From positions 620,001-684,000 of the forward strand of contig JADJPK010000004.1 of NCBI GenBank assembly GCA_016713305.1: a stretch of DNA of 64,000 nucleotides, given 5' to 3'. The translations under genes were made by a program, and so were the position numbers. The first letter of the stretch is position 1. Each line of letters begins with the position of its first letter. Source of the DNA: Betaproteobacteria bacterium. Lineage in GTDB: Bacteria > Pseudomonadota > Gammaproteobacteria > Burkholderiales > Ga0077523. The notes below the pieces were generated by a model that was not told the origin of the DNA, did not search any database, and saw only the letters and a list, made by a program, of their open reading frames with translations. Shown piece after piece: positions 44,235 to 53,428 of the stretch.

Positions 44235-46358
44235 ATGGGGCACTCCCTCGATGGCGCTCTGCACTGGCGCAGGCCTGCCCGTGGCGGCGAAGGCACCAAT
44301 GCGGCTGCGGCGGCCCGGGACTACAGCGACACTCTGATCACCCACGGCCTGCTCGTCGCGGACGAACGGGACAACCTCGTCGATGCCTGCGAACACGCGG
44401 AGGCCATATTCCGGTGTTCCCGCCAGGACTTGATCGGCCGGCCGCTCCTGGCGCTGTTCCCTTCCTGCGCCTTCCCGGGCCAGTGGCTCGCACGGAACGG
44501 AGATCTTCCGCCGGACATCGGGGTTGCCGGAGCCGTCCTGCGTGTAACTGCGATGCGTCCGGACGGAGAACGGTTTCCCGCCACCCTGTCCCGGTGCCAG
44601 TTGCAGGCAAGCGGCACCAGTGTGCGCCACTTCGTGGTGGGCGATTCGTCCCCGCTGCAGCGCAGACTGCAGGAGACCGAGCGTCTGGCCGTGGCCGTCG
44701 AACAGACCGGAGACGCCATCGCCGTGACCGACTCGCGCGGGACGATCGAGTATGTCAACCGCTCGTTCGAGGAGGTGACCGGTTACGAATGGAGCGAGGC
44801 AAGGGGCCGCAGCATGCGGCTCGTGAGCAGCGGGTTGCACGGAAGGGACTTCTACCGGTCGTTGTGGAGCACGCTCTCGAGCGGAAACGTCTTCCGCGGC
44901 CGCTTCGTGAACCGGCGCAAGAACGGCGAGCTGTACCACGAAGAGAAGACCATCAGCCCCATCCGCGACGGCGCCGGCAGGATCACTCACTATGTGTCGA
45001 CGGCAAGGGACGTCTCGCAGCAAGTCTCCATCGAGGAGCGGCTCAACCAGCTGGCCAACTTCGACGTTCTGACCGGACTGCCCAACCGCAACCTGTTCCT
45101 GGATCGGCTGGCACAGGCGATCACCGCTTGCGGCAGGAGCGGCAAGCCGGTGGGCCTGCTCTATCTGGATCTCGACCGGTTCAAGCTCATCAACGACACG
45201 CTGGGGCACGAGGCGGGAGACGAACTGCTGCGCTGCGTCGCCCTTCGTCTGCGGGCCTGTCTGCGGGAATCCGACACGGTGGCACGTCTCGGCGGAGATG
45301 AGTTCACCGTGATCCTGCGGGATCTTCAGGGTCTCGCCCACTGCAGGAGGGTGGTGGAGAAGATCGTGGCCGGCTTTGCTCCTCCCTTCGACGTGCTGGG
45401 CCGTGCCCTCTACGTGTCTCCAAGCATCGGTGCCGCGATCCATCCTCAGGATGGCGCGGACCCCGCCACGCTCCTCAAACACGCCGATATCGCGATGTAC
45501 GACGCCAAGAACACGGGTCGCAATGGCTTCTCCTTCTTCCGCCCGGAGATGAGCGCAACAGCGCAGGAGAACCTGGCGCTGGAAACGGACCTGCGTGGCG
45601 CGGCAGCGAGGCAGGAGTTCGCGCTCATGTATCAGCCCCAGGTGGACATGCTCTCCGGCCGCCTCATCGGAGTGGAGGCGCTTCTTCGCTGGCACCATCC
45701 GCGCCGCGGCACCGTCATGCCGGACACGTTCATCCGTCTGCTCGAGGACATCGGCCAGATCGCCACGCTGAGCGAATGGGTCATTTCGCGGGCCTGCCGG
45801 GACATCGCCCGGGTGAACAGCCGGCTTGGGTGCAGCCTGCGGGTGGCCGTCAATCTGTCCAACGGACAGTTCAAGGACCCACGGCTCCCGTCCCTGGTGG
45901 AACAGGCACTCATGCGTTCCGGACTGGCGCCGTCGCTGCTGGAGTTGGAGATCACCGAGGGCACGCTGATGGAGAACGTGCCGGCGACCATGTCCGCGCT
46001 GCACAGTCTCGAGCGGCGCGGGGTGCGGCTCGCCGTCGACGATTTCGGCGTGGGTCATTCCTCGCTGAGCTACCTGCGCCGGTTCTCGGTCGACGTGCTC
46101 AAGATCGACCGCTCGTTCGTCCACGATGCGATGGCGGACGATGACGCACGTTCCATCGTCAGAGCGATGGTGTCCCTCGGCCGTGCCCTGGAAATCGGTA
46201 TCGTGGCCGAAGGCGTGGAAACACCGGAACAGCACGCCCTGCTCGCCTCCATGGGATGCGAATGCGCCCAGGGATTCCTGTTCGGGCGCCCGATGACCGT
46301 CGACGCGCTGACGAAGGTCGCCGCATGCTGGGTTCCGCGCAATGTGCCGGCCGGGTGA
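44235..46358 (+). CDS. PAS-GGDEF-EAL cyclic-di-GMP signalling protein
   Basis: The 707-residue protein has an N-terminal PAS-like region, a clear PAS-PAC module (VEQTGDAIAVTDSRGTIEYV, YHEEKTISPIRDGAGRITHY), a GGDEF domain with intact signature (TVARLGGDEFTVILRDL) and an EAL domain (GRLIGVEALLRWHHPRRG, VDDFGVGHSSLSYLRRF, KIDRSFV). Both active sites look complete, so it could make and degrade cyclic-di-GMP. The ATG at 44235 is fixed by GGAGGAAGC upstream. It follows the HisKA_2 kinase gene by 173 bases on the same strand. Confidence 0.9.
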   Translation: MGHSLDGALHWRRPARGGEGTNAAAAARDYSDTLITHGLLVADERDNLVDACEHAEAIFRCSRQDLIGRPLLALFPSCAFPGQWLARNGDLPPDIGVAGAVLRVTAMRPDGERFPATLSRCQLQASGTSVRHFVVGDSSPLQRRLQETERLAVAVEQTGDAIAVTDSRGTIEYVNRSFEEVTGYEWSEARGRSMRLVSSGLHGRDFYRSLWSTLSSGNVFRGRFVNRRKNGELYHEEKTISPIRDGAGRITHYVSTARDVSQQVSIEERLNQLANFDVLTGLPNRNLFLDRLAQAITACGRSGKPVGLLYLDLDRFKLINDTLGHEAGDELLRCVALRLRACLRESDTVARLGGDEFTVILRDLQGLAHCRRVVEKIVAGFAPPFDVLGRALYVSPSIGAAIHPQDGADPATLLKHADIAMYDAKNTGRNGFSFFRPEMSATAQENLALETDLRGAAARQEFALMYQPQVDMLSGRLIGVEALLRWHHPRRGTVMPDTFIRLLEDIGQIATLSEWVISRACRDIARVNSRLGCSLRVAVNLSNGQFKDPRLPSLVEQALMRSGLAPSLLELEITEGTLMENVPATMSALHSLERRGVRLAVDDFGVGHSSLSYLRRFSVDVLKIDRSFVHDAMADDDARSIVRAMVSLGRALEIGIVAEGVETPEQHALLASMGCECAQGFLFGRPMTVDALTKVAACWVPRNVPAG

Positions 46359-46376
46359 GCGAACCCTCCCCGGCTC

Positions 46377-47192
46377 TCACGCGGTGGGCCGGCGCTCCAC
46401 CCTCGCCGATCTGTCCGCAAGCCGGACCGGCACGGACGTCTGCGCCTCGTACCGGTCGTTCCACCGCATCGGCTCCCATGCGACGACTCCGTCGTCGCGC
46501 AGGAGACTGTCCAATCTCTGACGGATGAGCAGCGGAGGTCGGCCGGCCTGGCCGAAAGCCTTGCCCGTGACGAATATCACGTCGAACGGGCCCCACGCCG
46601 GCCACACCGGCAGCCCGACGTCCAGCCTGCGGAACTCGATCGTCTGCCGGTACTCCGCGCGTACCCGCGCGAACCTGCTCCATCCTCCCGTGCCGCGAAG
46701 GAAGAACCGGGACGCCCTGTCGTGCGCCATTCTCGTGACGCAGCGCAGGGGATACACGCCGGCTGACGCTGCAGCGAGTGCGTCGGGATGGACGTCGGTC
46801 GCGAGGATGCGGGCCGGGAATTCGCGGCAGTCTCGCTGCTCGGCGAGGAAGAACGCAGCCGAGTACGCGCTCTCTCCGAAGCCGCAGCCACATATCCATA
46901 TGTGCGGAATCCGGGCTCGGACGTGCGCGACGCGATCCAGTGCACGCTGCAGACGGTTGCCTGCATCGAAGTCGAACTCGCCGTGGGCAAGGAGCAGATC
47001 CAGCAGATCGCCCCATTCCGTCGCGTGCGGATCCTCGAGTGCCTCGACATAGCGATCCATGCCGGCCGCTTCCGATTCGGCGGCGCGGATCACGATGTGC
47101 TCGTACACGTGCTGTTCGAGAACATGCGAAAGAACCAGGCCGGTGCGCTCGGCGATGAGCCGCCGGATCTTGTGCTGGTGGACTCGAGTCAT
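46377..47192 (-). CDS. Divergent CheR-like methyltransferase
   Basis: The 271-residue protein has the two-part CheR layout: an N-terminal helical domain and a SAM-binding domain with IWICGCGFGESAYSAAFFLA and ILATDVHPDALAAASAGVYP. Usual CheR motifs AGCSTGEEPYS and CRNVLIYF are altered (GCGFGESAYS and VTGKAFGQAGRP). It might methylate chemoreceptors or serve another role; activity is uncertain. It follows the Hpt-like gene by 51 bases on the same strand. No chemoreceptor gene is present in the window. Confidence 0.65.
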   Translation of the reverse strand: MTRVHQHKIRRLIAERTGLVLSHVLEQHVYEHIVIRAAESEAAGMDRYVEALEDPHATEWGDLLDLLLAHGEFDFDAGNRLQRALDRVAHVRARIPHIWICGCGFGESAYSAAFFLAEQRDCREFPARILATDVHPDALAAASAGVYPLRCVTRMAHDRASRFFLRGTGGWSRFARVRAEYRQTIEFRRLDVGLPVWPAWGPFDVIFVTGKAFGQAGRPPLLIRQRLDSLLRDDGVVAWEPMRWNDRYEAQTSVPVRLADRSARVERRPTA

Positions 47193-47243
47193 GACATCGC
47201 GGCCGGAATTTTTCGGTGGGTGGCTGGCAACGGCATGCGAAGG

Positions 47244-47939
47244 TCAGTCCGTGAGCGGGAAGTTGCCCTTTCCCGCGTTGCATCCGACCGGCTCGCCGCC
47301 GGGTTCACCGGCGTCCGCATTGAATGCGCATGGCGCGGCGACCGACGACAGCCGGGTATGGAGGCGGAGCGTCGCGTCGGGATCCGCGGGCTGCAGCACG
47401 CAATGCACCCTGCCGCACGGCAGAAGATCCGGGCCATACAGCAGCCGCACCAGGCCCTCGTCGTCGAGCTGCGTCACCACGCGATGGAGCGCGTCGTAGT
47501 CGAATGGCCGCAGCACGACGTCCACGATCTCGGTGGCCGGGACTTGCTTGAGGTCGTCGCAACCGTCCACTTCTTCGGTGGGTTCCTGTCTGGTCGTCGC
47601 CGGCGCCACCTCGGCGCGAGCCGTCCGGGAGAGCAGCGTATCGATCGAATCCAGCGCCTCACACAGCGTGCGCTTGAGGGAGGGCGTGGGACGCAGGCCG
47701 CCTTGCCGGATCTGGTCCACCAGAGACTGCACCACATGACTGATGGACGCGATATCCGGAAAACCGAAGGTCGCTGCGCCACCCCGGATCGTGCAGACCG
47801 CACGGAACATCTTCTCCAGCGACTCGCCGGCATCGGCCGGCGGTCCATCCAGGAACGGAATGCAGCCGCGCGCCTGGCGCACGTGCTGCGATGCCTCGGT
47901 AACGTAGACGCCGCGTGGGAGTGCGTGCGACGCGCTCAT
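47244..47939 (-). CDS. Hpt-like (CheA P1-type) protein with Cys replacing the phospho-His
   Basis: The 231-residue protein begins with a helical domain containing MFRAVCTIRGGAATFGFPDI. In Hpt/CheA P1 domains this site reads AVHTIKG, with the His phosphorylated; here Cys49 (codon TGC) takes that place. The second half (VDVVLRPFDYDALHRVVTQL) resembles the region after P1 in CheA, but kinase domains are absent. It may be an inactive decoy or use other chemistry. The start at 47939 is preferred over 47966. It precedes the CheR-like gene. Confidence 0.55.
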   Translation of the reverse strand: MSASHALPRGVYVTEASQHVRQARGCIPFLDGPPADAGESLEKMFRAVCTIRGGAATFGFPDIASISHVVQSLVDQIRQGGLRPTPSLKRTLCEALDSIDTLLSRTARAEVAPATTRQEPTEEVDGCDDLKQVPATEIVDVVLRPFDYDALHRVVTQLDDEGLVRLLYGPDLLPCGRVHCVLQPADPDATLRLHTRLSSVAAPCAFNADAGEPGGEPVGCNAGKGNFPLTD

Positions 47940-48296
47940 GACCGGCACCCCTGCTGCCGGCAGCATTTACGGCGGGCGCCTTCGAACCGCGGACCGATTC
48001 CCTTCACGCAGGAACGAACGCGCGATGCGTCCGGCAGGGGGAATGTGCGCTCCGGGACATGCGCAATACTTGCTGTGAGGGGTGCTGACCGCGCCCCGAC
48101 GGAAGACTCCATGTTCGACCCCCAAGCACACTGGCAGATGGTGGCCGACAGGAATTAGGTCGGCGAGACGGTGTGGACGCTCTTGGCAGCGGATCGAAAA
48201 GGAACGCCGCCCGCAAGGTCCTTGACCGGAATTACGACGATGCGCGGTCGTTCTTTAGCGATCTTCGGGCGACGAGCGGCGCGCGCGCGAACTCCA
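47940..48296. other. Intergenic stretch upstream of the Hpt-like gene
   Basis: No gene is supported. A tiny frame at 48111-48158 (MFDPQAHWQMVADRN) has no context. The promoter of the Hpt-CheR pair should lie here, but no clear elements were seen. Confidence 0.35.
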
Positions 48297-48946
48297 TCAT
48301 GGCCGATTGATGTGGTCCTTCGGCGGGGTCAGCTTGTTGAGTTGCTCGACGGCCTTGAGGATGTCCTCCGCGCACTCGCTGATCTTGCGTCGGGACGAGC
48401 GCGCGTGGTGGCGCAGCACTTCGAAGGCCGCTTGCCGGTCGATGCGGTAGCGCTCCATCAGCACGCCCACGGCCGTGCGCGTCTTCTGCTCGATGACCAG
48501 CGCGTTGCCCAGCCGGCTTTCGGATTCGCGCAACCGGCCGATCTCGGCGGCCCGCACGAGCGAGGCTTCGATGGACGGCACGATCTGCGGAATGTCGATC
48601 GGCTTCAGCAGATAGCCGAGCGCCCCGTTCTCGAACGCCTGGCGCACGATGTCCAGATCGCCGTAGGCCGACAGAAAGATGAAGGGGGAGGACCGCCCGT
48701 CTCCCGCAGCCGGGCCGCGACCTCGATCCCGTCCATGCCGGGCATGCGCACGTCCAGGATCACGAGATCGAAGGTCTCCCGTCCAATCGCCTCCATGGCC
48801 TCGCGGCCGGACGCCGCCACCGAAACCCGGTAACCCATCTCCCGCAAACCGTCCGAAAGCGTGGCAAGGACCAGCCGATCGTCGTCGACGAGCAGCAGGC
48901 TGGCTCTCTGGCCGCGCTGAGTTTCGGTTTGTGCATGGTCATTCAT
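48297..48946 (-). CDS. ANTAR-domain response regulator (frameshift)
   Basis: The repaired protein has about 216 residues. The receiver domain has the acidic cluster LLVDDDRLVL, phospho-acceptor Asp65 in LVILDVRMPGMDGIEVA, and KPID. The C-terminal ANTAR domain is ALVIEQKTRTAVGVLMERYR plus AAFEVLRHHARSSRRKISEC. ANTAR domains bind paired hexaloop RNA hairpins and prevent transcription termination. One base is missing near 48692; adding a G joins RETGG to SSPFIFLSAYGDLDIVRQAF. The ATG at 48946 has GGGGGAAACG upstream. A HisKA_2 kinase gene lies 181 bases upstream on the same strand and is its likely partner. Confidence 0.82.
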
Positions 48947-49127
48947 CGTCGTTTCCCCCAAAATCATGCAATCGCAGCCGGTTCGTCCGGCTTGCGGTCT
49001 CGTTGCTCATCGGCCACAGCAGTCCGCGGAAGCTCCGGCCGGCACTCGGCCACGGCAGGATGCGGCTGCTGCGAGGCGTCCGATCCCGCCAGTCCCCGCC
49101 CTGCCATTGCACGCACCCCTCCACATT

Positions 49128-51428
49128 TCATGAGTTCTTCCCCGGGACTCGCCGCGGTGCGGCCGGAACGGCCGCCGGATCCGGCGAGTTCCCCTCTCGC
49201 CGGTTGCACAGCACCGGTTCGGTCACCCCGACCCGGGTACACACCTCGTCATTCAGTTGCTCGAACGACACCTCCACACCCGATCCGGGCAGGAGCGCCT
49301 TGACCAGACTCAGACCGGCTCCCAGGCCTTCGTCGGGAAACCGCATGGAAGCGGGAAGCGTTCCGGCGTTCCGGATCGTGATCTGCGCATGGCCGTCCGG
49401 CGCCTCCACCAGGACCCGTGTACCGGCGCTGCCGCCGCAAGAGTGCTTGACCGCATTGAGCAGCAATTCGTTCAGGATGAGTGCGAGCGCGACCGCCTCC
49501 CCCTCGGCGACGATCATGTCGGCCCCGGCAGGAATGCTCACCGAACATTGCAGCGGCCCGTAGCTGATCGACTGCAGCATGTTCACGATCTCCTGCACCA
49601 TCTCGCCGAGACGCAGGTGCATCCGGCTGGACCGGCCCTGCATTCCGTGGATCGTCGCCACCGCCTGCACCTGCGTCACCGCGCAGTCCACGAGTTCCCG
49701 CAACGCCGGCTTGTTCACTCCCTCGCGCCGGAGAAGTCCCACCACACCCTGAAGGTTGTTCTTGATACGGTGGTGAACCTCGCGCACCAACGCGTCACGC
49801 TGACGTGCGGCGAGCTCCAGCGCCCTGTCGTGACGCAGCTTGCGCTCGGTGATGTCTTCGGTGATGCCGCACGTCAGCCGCTCGCCGCGTCCGTTCACCA
49901 TGATGGACGAACGTGCGGACAGCCAGCGCGTCGTTCCATCGGGACGCACGATGCGGAACTCCGCGTCGATCGGTTCGCCTTCCTGCACCGTCTGGAGGAA
50001 CGTCTGCACGAGGTCCCGGTCGTCGGGGTGCAGCAGTCCGTGCCAGACGCGGGCGTCCTCGTACACCTTCTCCCGCGGCACGCCCCACACGCGTTCGCAA
50101 CTGCGGCCCACGTAAAGGAAGTTGCGCGCGGACGCGTCGACGATCCAGAAGACATCGCGCATGTTCTCGGCAAGCAGGCGGAAGCGCTCTTCCGATTCCC
50201 GCAATGCCTCTTCCGCGGCGCATCTCTCTGTCGTGTCCCGCGCGACACCTCGATAGCCCCGGAACGCGCCGTCCCGGTCGAACACGGGCATGCCGCTCAC
50301 GCAGAGCACACGCATGTCGCCATGGTCGTCGCCACATCGCACGATGAGACCGCGATAGCTTCGCAGTTCGCGCGTCGCTTCGGCGTACTCCGCGAGACCC
50401 GGCTCGCTGAGCGCGTCATGGCTGCACTCGTCGAGAGTGCGGCCGATCATGCGCTTCCACACCGCGGAACCGGTGTGTCCGGAAGAGATCTGCGTGAAGC
50501 GCAGTCGTTCGTCCTGTTCCCAGTAGTAATCGGCGGACAGCTCCACGAGCGCCCGGATGCGGGCTTCACTCTCCCGCAACGCGTCCTCGACCGAGCGGCT
50601 GCGGGAGATGTCGCGGCCCACCCCCCGATATCCGCGGAAAGCGCCGGCGCCGTCGTGGACGGGGATACCGCTGATGCTGAGCGTGTGCAGCCGGCCATCG
50701 CCGCCCTTGCGGGTCATGATGAAATCGCGGAACGGTTCCCGGCGCAGAAGCGTCTGCCGGTGTTCCCGCCAGCGATCTTCCGGCACGTCCATGGGAGCGA
50801 TCTCCCAGCGCGTCTTGCCCACGCTGCTCTGGGACGCCTCGATCTTGAGAATGCGGTAGATGTTGGGAGAGAACCAGGTGAATCGGAATTCCTCGTCCTG
50901 CTCCCAGAGCCACTCGCTGGACAGGTCCATGAGTCCGTCGCCCTGGGGTGGAACCGATTCGAACGCAGGTGCGATTGCGGACGCGGAAGCCACCGACAGC
51001 AGGGCGACTTCCGGGGGCGCGGAATTCGCGGCGAGCCTTCTCACGGACAGGATCAGTCCGCCCTCTCCTCGATAGGTCCTCGGCAGCGCAAACGGCTGCC
51101 CTTTGTCCACATCGGCGGAGAGTTCCTCGCAGAATCGTGACCACTCGCTGCCGAACAGACCCTGGAGACTCGTCGGCCGATCCGAGGCCGCGCGCTTGCT
51201 CTGAAGCGACATCCACTCGCGATTGGAGAAGACGACCTCGAATGTTCCAGGATCGAACGCACAAACGGGCAATGGCAGTTCCTGGAACGCCAATCGCCAG
51301 AAATCCGGCACAAAGTCCCGATCCCCGGCCGCGGTGACGGACCCGGACAGTCGGGAAGGCCCGGCAGGGCTCGCGACCGCTCCCGCCACAGCGGAACTCT
51401 GGAACGTCATCGTGTCGCGAAAACTCAT
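49128..51428 (-). CDS. Multi-PAS sensor histidine kinase, HisKA_2 type
   Basis: The 766-residue protein has at least four PAS-like units (LPVCAFDPGTFEVVFSNREW; FSPNIYRILKIEA; ISSGHTGSAVWKRMIGRTLD; VFWIVDASARNFLYVGRSCE), several ending in GYRGV-type PAC motifs. The phospho-acceptor box is VREVHHRIKNNLQGVVGLLR and the N-box is ALILNELLLNAVKHSCGGSA. The C-terminal half closely resembles the kinase at 42067-44061, which suggests paralogues. No membrane segment is seen. It lies upstream of the ANTAR regulator on the same strand and should form a two-component pair with it. Confidence 0.87.
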   Translation of the reverse strand: MSFRDTMTFQSSAVAGAVASPAGPSRLSGSVTAAGDRDFVPDFWRLAFQELPLPVCAFDPGTFEVVFSNREWMSLQSKRAASDRPTSLQGLFGSEWSRFCEELSADVDKGQPFALPRTYRGEGGLILSVRRLAANSAPPEVALLSVASASAIAPAFESVPPQGDGLMDLSSEWLWEQDEEFRFTWFSPNIYRILKIEASQSSVGKTRWEIAPMDVPEDRWREHRQTLLRREPFRDFIMTRKGGDGRLHTLSISGIPVHDGAGAFRGYRGVGRDISRSRSVEDALRESEARIRALVELSADYYWEQDERLRFTQISSGHTGSAVWKRMIGRTLDECSHDALSEPGLAEYAEATRELRSYRGLIVRCGDDHGDMRVLCVSGMPVFDRDGAFRGYRGVARDTTERCAAEEALRESEERFRLLAENMRDVFWIVDASARNFLYVGRSCERVWGVPREKVYEDARVWHGLLHPDDRDLVQTFLQTVQEGEPIDAEFRIVRPDGTTRWLSARSSIMVNGRGERLTCGITEDITERKLRHDRALELAARQRDALVREVHHRIKNNLQGVVGLLRREGVNKPALRELVDCAVTQVQAVATIHGMQGRSSRMHLRLGEMVQEIVNMLQSISYGPLQCSVSIPAGADMIVAEGEAVALALILNELLLNAVKHSCGGSAGTRVLVEAPDGHAQITIRNAGTLPASMRFPDEGLGAGLSLVKALLPGSGVEVSFEQLNDEVCTRVGVTEPVLCNRREGNSPDPAAVPAAPRRVPGKNS

Positions 51429-51925
51429 CGAAGTTCACGCGAGGCGTAGTGGCGGCTGCCGGCCAACGTGCTGCCGGCCGTCCCCTGCTCATCCCGCTCC
51501 GGGAAAAGCGGGTATGGCTGTGCTGCACTCATCAATCTTCTTCCTCGGCGCGATCGAAGGCGCAATCGCACGTGGTGGGACCTGGACGAAACCTGGGCTG
51601 GGAATAGGCGCCTGCTTGCGTCACGATGATCGAGAACTCCAGCAATCCGCAAAGGGATTCGTGAGGGATTCGCCCAGACCGCGGGGAGTTGGCGGCCCGT
51701 CGTGACACGCGTTCCAGTCGGCGTCGGGAGGACTCGGAAGGACTGCAACAACTGGGATTCTGGCAAATCGGTGTCGGAGGGTCAACGCGAAGACGGCGCG
51801 ACCCGGGGCCGGAAGCCTTCCCTCGACGGGATCCGAGGGGGAAGTGACAGCCATGTTGCACGGAGCGCGGCCGCGAGGCCGCGTAGACCGGGCGCTCCCG
51901 GCCCGAGCTGGCGGCCACGCTCGCG
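51429..51925. other. Intergenic stretch upstream of the second HisKA_2 kinase gene
   Basis: Nothing coherent could be read here on either strand. The kinase promoter should be at its left end; the right end abuts gene remnants, so the stretch may itself be decayed coding DNA. Confidence 0.35.
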
Positions 51926-52030
51926 ATGCCCATCGTCCACTTCACCCCGCAGCCGCAGCGACACATCTCCGCGCCGTCATGCGAGGCCCGCGGTGATACG
52001 GTGCGCCAGGTGCTGGGGGATGTCTTCCAT
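51926..52030 (+). pseudogene. Remnant of a MoaD/ThiS-like small sulfur-carrier gene
   Basis: The frame begins MPIVHFTPQPQRHISAPS, then GDTVRQVLGDVFHL. This is the N-terminal pattern of MoaD-like ubiquitin-fold proteins (hydrophobic first strand, then a TVrxaL helix). After about 35 residues the likeness stops; the C-terminal part with the Gly-Gly end is missing, and sequence from another gene follows at once. Confidence 0.5.
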
Positions 52031-52443
52031 CTCGTGCGGCCGCTATGGGATCGTCCCAGCAGCTGGAGTGGTTCGGAGGCGGCTACGAACATCCCGGAAT
52101 CCACTCCGTCGCGGTGGATCCGCGCAGCAATGGCGAACCCATCACCGTCTGGTTCGTGCCCGCGACCCGGGACGAATTGCGCGTACCCGTGGAAGCGCGG
52201 CTGGTGGTCACCCGCACCCGCGATGGCGGCAAGTCCTTCGAGGTGCTCTCCGAAGGTCTGCCACGGGGACCGGCCTACGATCTGGTGTACGGCCACGGGC
52301 TGGACATCGATGCCTCCGGGACGCTGCTCGCCATGGGATCGACCACCGGCAACCTGTGAATCTGGGAAGACTCCGGGGACTCATGGACGACCGTGACGCA
52401 GCATCTGCCGCCCAACTACGCGGTGCGCATCGTTCCGGACTGA
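52030..52443 (+). pseudogene. Remnant of a BNR/WD40-like (exo-alpha-sialidase annotated) repeat protein
   Basis: The frame reads QQLEWFGGGYEHPGIHSVAV, VWFVPATRDELRVPVEARLV, VTRTRDGGKSFEVLSEGLPR and DIDASGTLLAMGSTTGNL. It is then cut by an in-frame TGA (52357-52359), where a Trp codon is expected in a ...NLW.SEDGG pattern, and continues WEDSGDSWTTVTQHLPPNYA to a stop at 52441-52443. This is the C-terminal part of a beta-propeller protein with T-R-D-G-G-K-S-F type BNR repeats. The start, a central piece and one Trp codon are lost. Confidence 0.55.
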
Positions 52444-52463
52444 AGGCGACAGCCGGGCCGGCG

Positions 52464-53348
52464 TCAGCTCGCGCGCTGCTCGAGTCTGTGATGTGACCCG
52501 GGATACCGGGCCAGCGTCCGCGCCAGGAAGCCGAGTTCCCTCTCCAGCTGGGCCGCCAGCGTCCAGGGCGGGTTCACGATGAAGACGTGGCTCCCCAGCA
52601 TGCCGAATCCGCCTTCGTCCGGTTCGGACACGATGAGACTGGCCAGCAGCCAGTCCGACACCGGCAGCGCCTTGAGCCGGTCGATCAGCGTCTGCGGTTC
52701 GCGGCGCGAAAGCGCGGGCACCCAGATCATGAACATGCCGTGCGCGAAACGCCGCAGACCCTCCTCGACCGCTTCCAGCACCTTGGGGTAGTCCGTCTTC
52801 AGCTCGTAGGGCGGATCCATGAACACGAGTCCCCGCCGGGAGGGTGGCGGCAGCAGGGCCTTGATCGCCCCATAGCCATCCCTGTTCTCCACCTTGGCTC
52901 GCTTCTCGTCCGCAAAGTGGGCTGCAAGGATCTCGTGATCGGTGGGATGGAGTTCGAAAAGCCGCAGACGGTCCTGGCTGCGCAGCAGTGCGCGGGCGAG
53001 CTCCGGGGAACCGGGGTACTGGCGCGGGAAGGATTCGCTTCCCGCCGATTCACCCGTGGCGCGCGGCGACGCATGGGCGAGATCGAACGCCCGGACATGT
53101 TCGACGTAGTCGCGGACGAGGGGCGGAAGATCGCTTCTCGACCACAGCCTGCCGATGCCCGACTCGTACTCCGCGCGCTGCTGCGCATAGCCTGTCGAGA
53201 GCGCATAGCCGCCCGCGCCGGCGTGCGTGTCGACCACCCAGTATGGCTTGTCCTTGGCGTTGAGATGGTTGAGCGCGGCCACCAGCAACACGTGCTTGAG
53301 CACGTCGCCGTGATTGCCAGCGTGGAAGGCGTGACGGTAGGCGAGCAC
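52464..53348 (-). CDS. rlmJ: 23S rRNA (adenine(2030)-N6)-methyltransferase
   Basis: RlmJ methylates A2030 of 23S rRNA. The 294-residue protein starts MLAYRHAFHAGNHGDVLKH, the invariant N-terminus of the family, and has the SAM loop DTHAGAGGYAL and the catalytic motif GLVFMDPPYELKTDYPKV. It ends with GSHVFIVNPPWTL. A normal, full-length member. Confidence 0.94.
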   Translation of the reverse strand: MLAYRHAFHAGNHGDVLKHVLLVAALNHLNAKDKPYWVVDTHAGAGGYALSTGYAQQRAEYESGIGRLWSRSDLPPLVRDYVEHVRAFDLAHASPRATGESAGSESFPRQYPGSPELARALLRSQDRLRLFELHPTDHEILAAHFADEKRAKVENRDGYGAIKALLPPPSRRGLVFMDPPYELKTDYPKVLEAVEEGLRRFAHGMFMIWVPALSRREPQTLIDRLKALPVSDWLLASLIVSEPDEGGFGMLGSHVFIVNPPWTLAAQLERELGFLARTLARYPGSHHRLEQRAS

Positions 53349-53428
53349 GGGGAGGACTCAGGTGAGGCAGCCGGACCGCCGGAGCGGCCGGGAATCGATT
53401 CCGGCCGCCGCGGACAGCCGATCGTGCC

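Noticed and set aside
48111..48158. A 15-codon frame (MFDPQAHWQMVADRN) as a leader peptide
   Set aside because: It is on the opposite strand to the neighbouring genes and has no attenuator-like structure after it.
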